In this document: in pieces, positions 35,197 to 45,109 of the stretch
Numbering within the stretch: position 1 is the first letter of the stretch
How the letters are laid out: the number at the start of each line of letters is the position of its first letter
Position numbers and translations under genes: made by a program
Notes under the pieces: generated by a model
Databases searched by the model: none
Told to the model about the DNA's origin: nothing
The model's input: the letters and a program-made list of their open reading frames with translations, nothing else
Assembly: GCF_002855555.1 (NCBI RefSeq)
Contig: NZ_PKRT01000001.1
Location: 2,446,001-2,510,000, forward strand
Source: Novosphingobium sp. TH158
GTDB taxonomy: Bacteria > Pseudomonadota > Alphaproteobacteria > Sphingomonadales > Sphingomonadaceae
DNA: 64,000 nt
Direction: 5' to 3'

Positions 35197-35598
35197 ATGA
35201 CCCAACCGTTTGACGCGCCTGCCTGGTCCAGCCTGATCCTGGGCATGGCCGCAATGTTTGCCGGCATCGGCGCGCTGAGGAAGCCGGGCATCTGGCGCAC
35301 CATGCTTGAAGAGATCGAGCGTTCGCCCACGCTGCAGTTCCTCTGCGGCCTGATGGAACTGCTGATCGGCACCCTGGTCTACCTGGCGAATCCCTGGGCC
35401 CCGGCCGACGTGCTTTCCTGCGTGATGAAGGCGCTGGGCGGGCTGATGATGATCGAGGCCGTGGCGATCCTCGGCTTCGTCGATATCTACACCCAGTTCT
35501 GGCTGCGCAGCCTGACGCACATGCACCGCGGCTGGGCGATGACGACCGTGCTGTTCGGCCTGGCGCTGAACATCGCCGGTGCCATGCGCTTCAACTAG
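35197..35598 (+). CDS. Four-helix membrane protein of unknown function
   Basis: The 133-residue protein has four hydrophobic segments (about 11-27, 46-66, 75-97, 113-130), with FCxxx-free helices and a central acidic EIERSPTLQFL loop. I know of no named domain for it. It overlaps the next convergent gene by 4 bp at its stop. GATAAGAGGG upstream of the ATG may be the ribosome-binding site. Confidence 0.75.
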   Translation: MTQPFDAPAWSSLILGMAAMFAGIGALRKPGIWRTMLEEIERSPTLQFLCGLMELLIGTLVYLANPWAPADVLSCVMKALGGLMMIEAVAILGFVDIYTQFWLRSLTHMHRGWAMTTVLFGLALNIAGAMRFN

Positions 35599-36227
35599 GT
35601 CTCGCGCATCATTCCCGAGGGATAGGGCTGGAGCAGCGCTTCGGCCCCTTTCCATTCGCTGCGCAGCCAGGTGGTCCAGGCGCGCGGGTCGGCAGGCAGG
35701 ATTGCCGGCATGCGATCGTGCCCGGCATCGCGCAGCAGGGCATTGGCCTCAACCGTCAGTAGCGCGAGCGAGGAAATCTCGCTGTCCTTCCACACCCCGG
35801 CCATGGCGAACAGCGGCTGGTCGGCGCAGGCCAGCCAGTGCTGGCGGCGCTTGCCGCTTGCAGGGGCGATCCGGCCCCAGGCCATGAAGGCGCTGGCCGG
35901 AACGAGGCAGCGGAACTCGCTGTTCCTGAGGTTGCCGATCCAGAAAGGCGAATCCGGGTTGCGCACGGTGAGCACCAGCCGCGACGGATCGCCGGCAGAA
36001 GGCGGGGGCGGCACGCCCCACAGGCGCGGGATCAGGCGGCGCGGCGGATCGCCCGCAGGCCTGGGCCCGGCCACTTCCTCACGGCCCGAGGTGATGACCG
36101 GGGCAAAACGGCCCGGCGCGATGGTGCCGCCGGCCCAGGGATCGGCCCCGGCATGGGCGCCGAACCGGGCGGCAATGGCAGCGGCGGGGGCATCGAGGCG
36201 GTAAAGGGTCAGCACGCTGCCTGCCAT
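35595..36227 (-). CDS. SRAP (YedK/HMCES)-like protein lacking Cys2 and Glu
   Basis: From the Met at 36227 the protein reads MAGSVLTLYRLDA, where active SRAP proteins read MCGRY: Cys2, which crosslinks abasic DNA, is Ala. The segment RCLVPASAFMAWG replaces RCLIPADGFYEW, so the catalytic Glu is Ala too. The His of GHDRMPAIL is kept, as is IAPGRF. The length (210 aa) is normal. It is either a non-catalytic DNA-binding SRAP or has gained another activity. A start at 36239 adds four residues. Confidence 0.75.
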   Translation of the reverse strand: MAGSVLTLYRLDAPAAAIAARFGAHAGADPWAGGTIAPGRFAPVITSGREEVAGPRPAGDPPRRLIPRLWGVPPPPSAGDPSRLVLTVRNPDSPFWIGNLRNSEFRCLVPASAFMAWGRIAPASGKRRQHWLACADQPLFAMAGVWKDSEISSLALLTVEANALLRDAGHDRMPAILPADPRAWTTWLRSEWKGAEALLQPYPSGMMRET

Positions 36228-36298
36228 GGCGCGCGGCACGGCGCGCTGTCCAGCCGGGTTAGCACATTGTTAGGCATGATCGCGTAACCCCGGCCGCG

Positions 36299-37315
36299 AT
36301 GAATGACGGCGCAGCGATCCTTCAGGCGATTGCCGAACGCGGGCAGCATTTCCTTGCCCTCGTGTGGGAGCGGCTGGCCGGTCAATTCGTCTCTCCCTGG
36401 GCCGATCTTTCGCTGTTCACGCTCGGCTCGGCGCTGCTGGTCGCGGCGCTGTGGGTGTCGCGCGGGCGGCGGCGGCCTGTGAAAGTGCTGGTCCGCGCGC
36501 TGTTTCCGCGCCGCTGGCTTTTCGGCCCCTCGGCCCGGGCGGACTGGGGCTTCATGCTGCTCAACAAATTCGTTGCCGGGGCGCTGGTCGGCTGGGCAAT
36601 CGTCTCGGGCACGCTGATCGGGCAGGGGGTTGAACACTGGCTGGCCAGCCTGTTCGGCCCTGCCACTGCACCCGCCGCGCCGCACGGCTGGGTGGCAATT
36701 GTCCTGGCCACGGTGGCGCTGTTCCTGGCGCATGAGGCGGCCTATTTCACCGATCACTACCTGGCGCACCGCGTGCCGCTGCTGTGGCACTTCCACCGCG
36801 TGCATCACCTGGCCGAGACGCTGAGCCCGCTGACGAACAGCCGGGTCCATCCGGTCGATTCGGTGGTGTTCTTCAATATCGTCTCGGTGTTCACCGGCAC
36901 CATGCTCGGCATTCTGGCCTATGCCCTGCCGGGCGCGCAGCCGCTGGAGCTGGCCGGCACCAACGCGGTGATCATCGTTGCGCTCTACCTGTTCACCCAC
37001 TTGCAGCACAGCCACATCTGGCTGCCGGTAACGGGCAAGTGGGGGCGGATCATCATGAGCCCGGCGCACCACCAGCTGCACCATTCCGACAATCCGGCGC
37101 ATTACGACTGCAACTTCGGCAGCAACCTTGCCCTGTTCGACTGGCTGGCCGGCACGCTCGTCGTGCCCGAAGCGCGGCGCCAGAAGCTGACCTTCGGCGC
37201 AGGCCCCTATCCGGTCGATCCGCATTCGGTCCACGGCGCGCTGGTCCAGCCGTTCATCGAGGCGGCGGCCCCCCTGCTGCGCCGGGTGCGGACCGGCGAG
37301 GCGGCCCGCACCTGA
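36299..37315 (+). CDS. Sterol desaturase / fatty acid hydroxylase family protein
   Basis: The 338-residue membrane protein has four or more transmembrane segments and the di-iron histidine motifs DHYLAH, HRVHH and HQLHH with LHHS. It likely hydroxylates or desaturates a lipid substrate (carotenoid, sterol-like or fatty acid) using O2. The exact substrate cannot be read from the sequence. It is convergent with the MBL gene (7 bp gap). Confidence 0.9.
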   Translation: MNDGAAILQAIAERGQHFLALVWERLAGQFVSPWADLSLFTLGSALLVAALWVSRGRRRPVKVLVRALFPRRWLFGPSARADWGFMLLNKFVAGALVGWAIVSGTLIGQGVEHWLASLFGPATAPAAPHGWVAIVLATVALFLAHEAAYFTDHYLAHRVPLLWHFHRVHHLAETLSPLTNSRVHPVDSVVFFNIVSVFTGTMLGILAYALPGAQPLELAGTNAVIIVALYLFTHLQHSHIWLPVTGKWGRIIMSPAHHQLHHSDNPAHYDCNFGSNLALFDWLAGTLVVPEARRQKLTFGAGPYPVDPHSVHGALVQPFIEAAAPLLRRVRTGEAART

Positions 37316-37322
37316 CACGCCG

Positions 37323-38189
37323 CTACAGCGCGTTCACCGGCAGCTTGAGGTAGACCTTGCCGTTCGCCTCTGCCGGGGGCAGGGCACCGGCGCGGATGTT
37401 CACCTGCAGCGAAGGCAGGATCAGCACCGGCGCTTCAAGCTGGGCATTGCGCGCCTCGCGCAGTGATACGAAGTCTGCCTCGGTCACGCCGTCACGGATA
37501 TGGACATTGGCGGCGCGCTGTTCGCCGACAGTGGTTTCCCAGCGATAGTCCTTGCGGCCCTCGGGCAGGTAATCGTGGCCGACGAACATCCGCGTTTCTG
37601 GCGGAAGGGCCAGGATCTTGCGGATCGAGGCATAGAGCGCCGCTGCGCTGCCGCCGGGAAAATCGCTGCGGGCCGTGCCATAGTCCGGCATGAACAGCGT
37701 ATCGCCCACGAAGACGGCATCGCCGATCACATAGCTGACGCAGGCCGGGGTGTGGCCCGGCGTGTGCAGCACGCGGATCGACAGCTCGCCCAGCGGCAGC
37801 TCCTCGCCTTCCTCCACGAGCCGGTCGAACTGGCTGCCATCGGGGGCAACGTCGGTGGCGGCAAACAGCGGGGCAAACACCTTCTGCACCTGGGTGATGT
37901 GCCGCCCGATAACGATCGGCGCGCCGGTCTTTTCGCGCAGGTAATGGGCGGCGGAAAGGTGATCGGCATGGGCGTGGGTTTCCAGGATCCAGTCCAGCTT
38001 CAGCCCCTGCGCCGCCACATAGCCCAGCACGGCATCGGCCGATGCGGTCGACGTGCGGGCGTTGCGCGGATTGTAGTCCAGCACCGGGTCGATGATCGCC
38101 GCGCGCAAAGTTGCGGGGTCGTGGACCACGAACGTGGCGGTGAAGGTGGCCGGATCGAAGAAGGCTTTGACGGTAGGGGCATTGGACAT
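37323..38189 (-). CDS. MBL-fold persulfide dioxygenase-like (Blh/ETHE1 type)
   Basis: The 288-residue metallo-beta-lactamase-fold protein has the metal motif THAHADH near residue 72, plus HTPGHT and a distal HDYLPEGR. Together with Asp in GDTLFMPDYG this fits the ETHE1/persulfide dioxygenase branch, which oxidises glutathione persulfide to sulfite. It is divergent from bigR-rhodanese-tauE, sharing one 64-bp promoter region, which is the classical BigR arrangement. Confidence 0.88.
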   Translation of the reverse strand: MSNAPTVKAFFDPATFTATFVVHDPATLRAAIIDPVLDYNPRNARTSTASADAVLGYVAAQGLKLDWILETHAHADHLSAAHYLREKTGAPIVIGRHITQVQKVFAPLFAATDVAPDGSQFDRLVEEGEELPLGELSIRVLHTPGHTPACVSYVIGDAVFVGDTLFMPDYGTARSDFPGGSAAALYASIRKILALPPETRMFVGHDYLPEGRKDYRWETTVGEQRAANVHIRDGVTEADFVSLREARNAQLEAPVLILPSLQVNIRAGALPPAEANGKVYLKLPVNAL

Positions 38190-38209
38190 GAATCGTCTCC
38201 TTTGCGCCT

Positions 38210-38247
38210 ATATTAGGGCTTGCTAATTTAGAATCAATGCATATAAT
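38210..38247. promoter_or_regulatory. Divergent promoters and BigR operator candidate
   Basis: Plus strand: TTGCTA (38220-38225), 16 bp, TATAAT (38242-38247). Minus strand: TTGATT (38237-38232), 16 bp, TAATAT (38215-38210). ATTAG-N6-CTAAT at 38212-38227 is an inverted repeat overlapping both promoters, a likely site for the BigR/SqrR repressor. The plus-strand -10 is only 6 bp from the bigR ATG, so bigR mRNA is probably leaderless. Confidence 0.65.
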
Positions 38248-38253
38248 GATGCC

Positions 38254-38580
38254 ATGTTCGATCTCGCCCGTTTCAACCTTGCCATGTTCGAGGAAAGCGC
38301 CGGCCGCGCCGCCGCCCTGCTGCGGCTGCTGGGCAATGAAAAGCGCCTGATGGTCCTGTGCCAGCTGTCCGAGGGGGAACTCTCCGTCGGCGAGTTGCAG
38401 ATGCGCGTCGGGCTTTCGCAGTCCGCGCTGTCGCAGCACCTTGCCCTGCTGCGCGAACAAGGCGCGGTGGCAACCCGGCGCGAGGCGCAGACGATCCATT
38501 ACCGGATCGCCGACCCGGCCGTGATGCGGGTGATCGAGACCCTGGCGGAGCTGTTCTGCCCCGCCGAACTGAGGAACTGA
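38254..38580 (+). CDS. bigR: BigR/SqrR-type persulfide-sensing ArsR-family repressor
   Basis: The 108-residue winged helix protein has the recognition helix SQSALSQHLALLRE. Its two Cys (C36 in RLMVLCQLSE and C102 in AELFCPAEL) are 66 residues apart, as in SqrR (C41, C107) and BigR, where they form a tetrasulfide bridge on reaction with sulfide-derived persulfides and release DNA. It heads the rhodanese-tauE operon. Confidence 0.92.
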   Translation: MFDLARFNLAMFEESAGRAAALLRLLGNEKRLMVLCQLSEGELSVGELQMRVGLSQSALSQHLALLREQGAVATRREAQTIHYRIADPAVMRVIETLAELFCPAELRN

Positions 38581-38585
38581 AAACC

Positions 38586-39119
38586 ATGACTGCCACGCTC
38601 CACAAGCTCTCCCCCAAGGAAGTCCAGGCCCGTCTTGCCTCTGGCAAGGCCGTGCTGGTCGATATCCGCGAGGCCGACGAATTCGCCCGCGCGCACATTC
38701 CCGGTGCCCGATCGCAGCCGCTTTCGGCATGGGAACAGGCGCACCTGACGATCGATCCCGATGCCGATGTGGTCTTCACCTGCCGCACCGGCATGCGCAC
38801 GGCCGGTGCCTGCGACCGGCTGGCGGCCCGCGTCTCGGGCGATGCCTTCGTGCTCGATGGCGGACTTGATGCCTGGTCGAAGGCCGGCCTGCCGGTGGCC
38901 GAAGACCGCAAGGCGCCGATGGAGATCAACCGGCAGGTGCAGATCACCGCAGGCCTGATGATCCTTGCCGGCGTGGTGCTCGGCTTCACCGTCGCGCCCG
39001 GCTGGTTCGGCTTGTCCGCCTTCGTCGGTGCGGGCCTGACCTTTGCCGGGCTCACCGGCACCTGCGCCATGGCACGGCTGCTGATGGCCATGCCGTGGAA
39101 CAGGCCGCGGGCAGCCTGA
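38586..39119 (+). CDS. Rhodanese with DUF2892 membrane tail
   Basis: The 177-residue protein has an N-terminal rhodanese domain (active Cys in FTCRTGMRT) and a C-terminal pair of hydrophobic segments with the DUF2892 pattern (ITAGLMILAGVVLGF, GLTFAGLTGTCAMARLL). It probably moves sulfane sulfur at the membrane. It starts 5 bp after bigR; the longer upstream frame overlaps bigR and is rejected. Confidence 0.92.
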   Translation: MTATLHKLSPKEVQARLASGKAVLVDIREADEFARAHIPGARSQPLSAWEQAHLTIDPDADVVFTCRTGMRTAGACDRLAARVSGDAFVLDGGLDAWSKAGLPVAEDRKAPMEINRQVQITAGLMILAGVVLGFTVAPGWFGLSAFVGAGLTFAGLTGTCAMARLLMAMPWNRPRAA

Positions 39120-39123
39120 CGCC

Positions 39124-39888
39124 ATGACCGGGTGGGAACCGCTGCTGCTCGCCTTGGCCGGCGGCGCGCTGATCGGCCTGCTGCTGACCCTGTTCGGCGG
39201 CGGCGGATCGGTGCTGGCAACGCCCTGGCTGGTCTACGTCGTGGGCGTGGCCGATGTTCACGCGGCCATCGGCACCTCGGCAGCGGCCGTGGCGGTGAAT
39301 GCCGCCACCGGCCTTGCCGCCCAGGCGCGCGCCGGGCGGGTCAAGTGGCCCTGTGCCACGGTTTTCGCCCTATCCGGGCTGGCCGGCGCGCTGGCCGGCG
39401 CGCACCTTGCCAAGCAGGTGGACGGGCAGGCGCTGCTGATGTGGTTCGCCTTCGCCATGATCGCGATTGCCGTCTCGATGCTGCTGCCGAAAAAGAATGC
39501 CGGCGATCCGGGCGTCCACCTGACCCCGCCGATGGTACTCAAGCTAGCCCCCGTCGGCCTGCTGACCGGGCTTGCCGCAGGGTTCTTCGGCATCGGCGGC
39601 GGCTTCCTCATCGCGCCGGGGCTGATGGCTTCCACCGGCATGACCCTGGCCAATGCCGGGGCAAGCTCGCTCGTCTCGGTCACCCTGTTCGGCACGGCGA
39701 CAAGCGCCAGCTACGCGCTGTCGGGCCAGATCGACTGGCCGCTGTTCGGCGCGCTGGTGCTGGGCGGGGCCATGGGCACGCTTGCCGCCCTGCCGGTTGC
39801 CCGGCGGCTGGAAAGCCGGGTGGTGCTGGCCCGCACGGTCTTTGCCCTGATGGTGATCGGCGTGGCGCTGTTCATCCTGCTGCGCTGA
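39124..39888 (+). CDS. TauE/SafE-family sulfite exporter
   Basis: The 254-residue membrane protein has about eight transmembrane segments. The two halves carry LLLTLFGGGGSVLATP and LAAGFFGIGGGFLIAPGL, the repeated glycine-rich motif of TauE/SafE (DUF81). It likely exports the sulfite produced by the MBL dioxygenase. It starts 4 bp after the rhodanese gene. Confidence 0.9.
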   Translation: MTGWEPLLLALAGGALIGLLLTLFGGGGSVLATPWLVYVVGVADVHAAIGTSAAAVAVNAATGLAAQARAGRVKWPCATVFALSGLAGALAGAHLAKQVDGQALLMWFAFAMIAIAVSMLLPKKNAGDPGVHLTPPMVLKLAPVGLLTGLAAGFFGIGGGFLIAPGLMASTGMTLANAGASSLVSVTLFGTATSASYALSGQIDWPLFGALVLGGAMGTLAALPVARRLESRVVLARTVFALMVIGVALFILLR

Positions 39889-39912
39889 TGAAGGCGCAGG
39901 CCGGCCTGCCGG

Positions 39913-41925
39913 TCAGAGCCGGCAGGTCTGGTAGTCGGTAAGCTCGCAAGTCATGATCGCGCGTTCGCCGGTGGCCTGCTGGGCGGGAGTCAGCCGTTTC
40001 CACAGTGCATCGACCCGCGCCCCGTCCTTGGACGTTCCATAGCGCATCGCCGATTTGGCCCAGAACCAGGCGCGCATCAGGTCAACCGGGGTTCCCTTGC
40101 CGGTTTCGTAAAGCTGCGACAGCTCCACCATGCTCTTCTGGTCCGGCTGTTTCTCGACAGCGATCTTGCGCCATTTGAAAGCTAGCTGCGGATTGCCAAG
40201 GCCGGGCGGGCTGGTTCTGGAATAGATGCTCGCCAGCTGGCCTGCCGCACTCTCGCTGCCAGCGGCGTGAGCCATTTCGTAGTAACGCGCCGCCAGCCGA
40301 TAGTGCCCCAGCACTTCGGCAATCTTGGTGGGGTTGCTGCCCATGTAATTGGTGCCCAGCGCCCCGCGCAGGTGATAGACTTCGGCTGCTGCTCCGGTGG
40401 CCCAGGGGTCGCGGGTGGCCGCTGCCCGGTCAAGCCAGGATCGTTCCATGCCCTCGTCCTTGGCCAGCCCGTGCCAGCCAAGGAAATGCCAGCGCGCCAG
40501 TTCGACCATGGCGGACGGGTATCCGCGCTCTGCGGCACTGCGCATCAGGCGCAGGCGCTCTGCATCGGAGATTTCGCTATCGCTGTCGGCAACCTTGTAC
40601 ATCGCCTGGAGCAGGCTCTGCCGCGCGGCCTTGCGGTAGAAATCGCGGGCCTGCTGGCTGTACCTGCGCTCGATCGCATCCTGCTGGTCCGAAGTGAGCT
40701 CCTTGCCCTTCGCATCCTTCGTGGGGGCGCGGTCATACTGGGTTTCCGAGGCATAGGTGTATTGCGCCAGGGCATTGCCGGCATCGGCCTGCTGCTTCAG
40801 CCATGCCTTGGCCTGGGCTTCCTTTTCGTCTGAGACCCGGCTCATGGCCTGCACCGCCTTGGTCATGTCGCGCGGAAAGCCCTCGGCCCCGGCATAGAGC
40901 AGGCCGAGCTGGTAATTGTGATCGCCATATTCGGCCTGGCTGAGGAATCGCACGGCATCGGCCACGTTCTTCGGCACGCCATCGCCGGCGAGCGCCATTT
41001 CGCCCATGCGGACCCAGGCTTCCTCGCGATCATACTTGCCGATGTCCGTAGCCTGCGCGACTTTGGCGTAATAGCGATAGGCCGTGGCGGCATCGCGCGG
41101 CACGCCCTCGCCGTCGTCCAGCTTATCCGCCAGCCGCTGCGCGGCAATGGTCAGCCCGCCGTCGGCAGCCTTGCGATACCATTTCACCGCCTCTGCCGGG
41201 TTGAACGCCTTGGACTGCTTGTCGTCGTAGGCCAGCCCGACAAGGTACTGCGCCCGCAGGTTGCCAGCATTGGCTGCGAGCTCGACGCAAGGCCCGCCTT
41301 CGCCCAGCCGCTGGCCGCCCATCTTGTAAAAGGCATAGTCGGCGCGCAGCAGGTCTGTCCCCGTGCCCTTGCCGGTCTGGTAGGCCATGCCGAGGCAGGC
41401 CCGGGCAAAGGGGTCATCGGTTCGCGACCACTGGGTCACCGCCCCCGCAGCATCGCCTTCCTGCCACAGCATGCGGCCAAGGTGCGCGCGTGCGTGCCCG
41501 GAATAGAAGGGATAGTTCCGGTTGGCGGCGGCTGTGAACCAGCTCTTCGCCTCCGCCTTGAGCGCAGGGGCATTTTCGCGTTCCAGCTCCTCGCCAATCT
41601 TCAGCATGGCCTGGATGTCGCCCAGTTCCGCAGCACGGCGGAAAGACGCGCGCGCCGCCGCCGGGTCCTTGGCTCCGCCCATGCCCTGTTCGTGCAATTG
41701 CCCGAGCACGAAGTGGGCGCGGGCGAACTGGGCGAGCGCCGGTTCGGCGAGGATGGCCCGCACGGCAACGAAATCCTTGCGCTTCTGGGCATCCCCCGCC
41801 CGCTCCAGAGCGGCCTTTTCCGATGGGGTGGGTTCGCGTTCCTGCGCGGTGGCGCTGGCCGGAAGCGCGAAGAGCGCCGCCGCTGCCAGCAGTCCCGCAA
41901 TGCTCTTCCGAAAACTGCCGCGCAT
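39913..41925 (-). CDS. Secreted Sel1-repeat protein
   Basis: The 670-residue protein has a signal peptide (cleavage after ATAQ) and is built of many Sel1/TPR-like 36-residue repeats. Examples are LGQLHEQGMGGAKDPAAARA, VGLAYDDKQSKAFNPAEAVK and LADKLDDGEGVPRDAATAYR. These form superhelical protein-protein scaffolds, often in the periplasm. The client is unknown. It ends 24 bp from the convergent tauE gene. Confidence 0.88.
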   Translation of the reverse strand: MRGSFRKSIAGLLAAAALFALPASATAQEREPTPSEKAALERAGDAQKRKDFVAVRAILAEPALAQFARAHFVLGQLHEQGMGGAKDPAAARASFRRAAELGDIQAMLKIGEELERENAPALKAEAKSWFTAAANRNYPFYSGHARAHLGRMLWQEGDAAGAVTQWSRTDDPFARACLGMAYQTGKGTGTDLLRADYAFYKMGGQRLGEGGPCVELAANAGNLRAQYLVGLAYDDKQSKAFNPAEAVKWYRKAADGGLTIAAQRLADKLDDGEGVPRDAATAYRYYAKVAQATDIGKYDREEAWVRMGEMALAGDGVPKNVADAVRFLSQAEYGDHNYQLGLLYAGAEGFPRDMTKAVQAMSRVSDEKEAQAKAWLKQQADAGNALAQYTYASETQYDRAPTKDAKGKELTSDQQDAIERRYSQQARDFYRKAARQSLLQAMYKVADSDSEISDAERLRLMRSAAERGYPSAMVELARWHFLGWHGLAKDEGMERSWLDRAAATRDPWATGAAAEVYHLRGALGTNYMGSNPTKIAEVLGHYRLAARYYEMAHAAGSESAAGQLASIYSRTSPPGLGNPQLAFKWRKIAVEKQPDQKSMVELSQLYETGKGTPVDLMRAWFWAKSAMRYGTSKDGARVDALWKRLTPAQQATGERAIMTCELTDYQTCRL

Positions 41926-42114
41926 GTCTTTCCCCCAAGTGGTTTACACTTATGATGCCGGTTCCGGCCTTGTCGGGCAAGCTGCGTCGTTGACATGAGC
42001 AGAGGCTGAACGAAGGCCACCAAACACTCTGCCCGAAAGTGCACGTTGCAGAGCGGACGCGGCACCCTATCTCCCGATCAAAGGCCCGCCTGGGCGACAA
42101 CGGACATTCCTGCC

Positions 42115-42963
42115 ATGCGACGTGCCATCATCCCCGCAATCACCGCATCGCTGCTCGCTGCCGCCCCGGCGCTCGCGCAGGAACAGGGGCCGCCTCCGGG
42201 CGTCGCGCAGGGCGGCGGCAAATGGGGGCCTGACCGCGTGACCGTGGGGCTGGGCGGCGGCATTGCGCCCGACTATTCGGGCTCGGACGATTACGAGTTC
42301 CAGCCCGGCGGCATTGTCCAGGGCACAGTTTCCGGCTTCAACTTCGCCATGCGCGGCACGAACCTGTACGTCGACCTTGCGCGCGAGCAGCGCGGTTCGG
42401 GGATCGACGTGATTGCCGGCCCGGTGTTGCAGGTGCGCCTTGAGCGCAATGGCTCGATCGAGGACCCGCGCGTCGCTGCCCTTGGCAAGCGCAGCGCCGC
42501 TTTCGAGGCTGGCGGCTATTTCGGCATCGGCAAGCGCGGCGTGCTTTCGCGCTTTGACGAGGTTTCGATGGATGTCACGCTGGTCCACGACGTGGGCAGC
42601 GTGCACAAAAGCTACGTCATCCGCCCCTCGCTGGGATACCAGACGCTGATCGGCAAGCGCACCTTCACCCAGCTTCGCGCTTCGGCGGACTTCGTCGGCA
42701 AGGGCTTTGCCCGCACCTATTACGATGTGCCCGCCGGCAGCCTGCTGCCGGCCTATTCGACCAATGGCGGCGGGCTGGAGAGCGTCGGCCTCACCGCGCT
42801 GGCCACCCATGCGCTGGGTCGCGATCCGCGCCGGGGGTGGAGCGTCTTCGCACTTGGCGGCTGGTCGCGCGTCACCGGCAGGTTCGCCCGCTCGCCCATC
42901 GTATCGGTTGCGGGTGACCCCAACCAGTTCCGGCTGATCGGCGGGCTGGGATATACCTTCTGA
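42115..42963 (+). CDS. MipA/OmpV family outer-membrane protein
   Basis: The 282-residue protein starts at ATG 42115 (MRRAIIPAITAS) with a signal peptide ending LAQ. The mature part has the family segments TVGLGGGIAPDYSGSDDYE, FEAGGYFGIGKRG and SVGLTALATHALG and a terminal Phe (GGLGYTF). MipA-like barrels scaffold murein enzymes or serve as porins. It is followed 38 bp later by the TPP riboswitch. Confidence 0.88.
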   Translation: MRRAIIPAITASLLAAAPALAQEQGPPPGVAQGGGKWGPDRVTVGLGGGIAPDYSGSDDYEFQPGGIVQGTVSGFNFAMRGTNLYVDLAREQRGSGIDVIAGPVLQVRLERNGSIEDPRVAALGKRSAAFEAGGYFGIGKRGVLSRFDEVSMDVTLVHDVGSVHKSYVIRPSLGYQTLIGKRTFTQLRASADFVGKGFARTYYDVPAGSLLPAYSTNGGGLESVGLTALATHALGRDPRRGWSVFALGGWSRVTGRFARSPIVSVAGDPNQFRLIGGLGYTF

Positions 42964-43000
42964 GGCGCTGGACTAGCGCCGCCACCTCGCTTAAAAGAGC

Positions 43001-45001
<2,001 letters not shown>

Positions 45002-45048
45002 GCGTCTTGCCCCGGTCCGTCCCGGCGATAGCTGATCTGGATCATTGA

Positions 45049-45070
45049 ATTCGATTGCTGGCCATCGAAT
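45049..45070. repeat. Inverted repeat upstream of secreted protein gene
   Basis: ATTCGAT and ATCGAAT are 8 bp apart, 40 bp before the gene at 45110. It could be an operator; no regulator is adjacent. Confidence 0.35.
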
Positions 45071-45109
45071 AGCTGCAGAACGGCGTCGCGGTTCTGAAAG
45101 GCATTATCG

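Noticed and set aside
34974-35372. 132-codon minus-strand frame upstream of the adhesin, tested as a missing N-terminus
   Set aside because: It has no signal peptide and ends in a stop before the Hep/Hag repeats; shifting the frame at the G8 tract does not give a signal peptide.
39906-39925. CTGCCGG/CCGGCAG hairpin between tauE and the Sel1 gene
   Set aside because: It lies across the Sel1 stop codon and no T-run follows on either strand, so it is not called a terminator.
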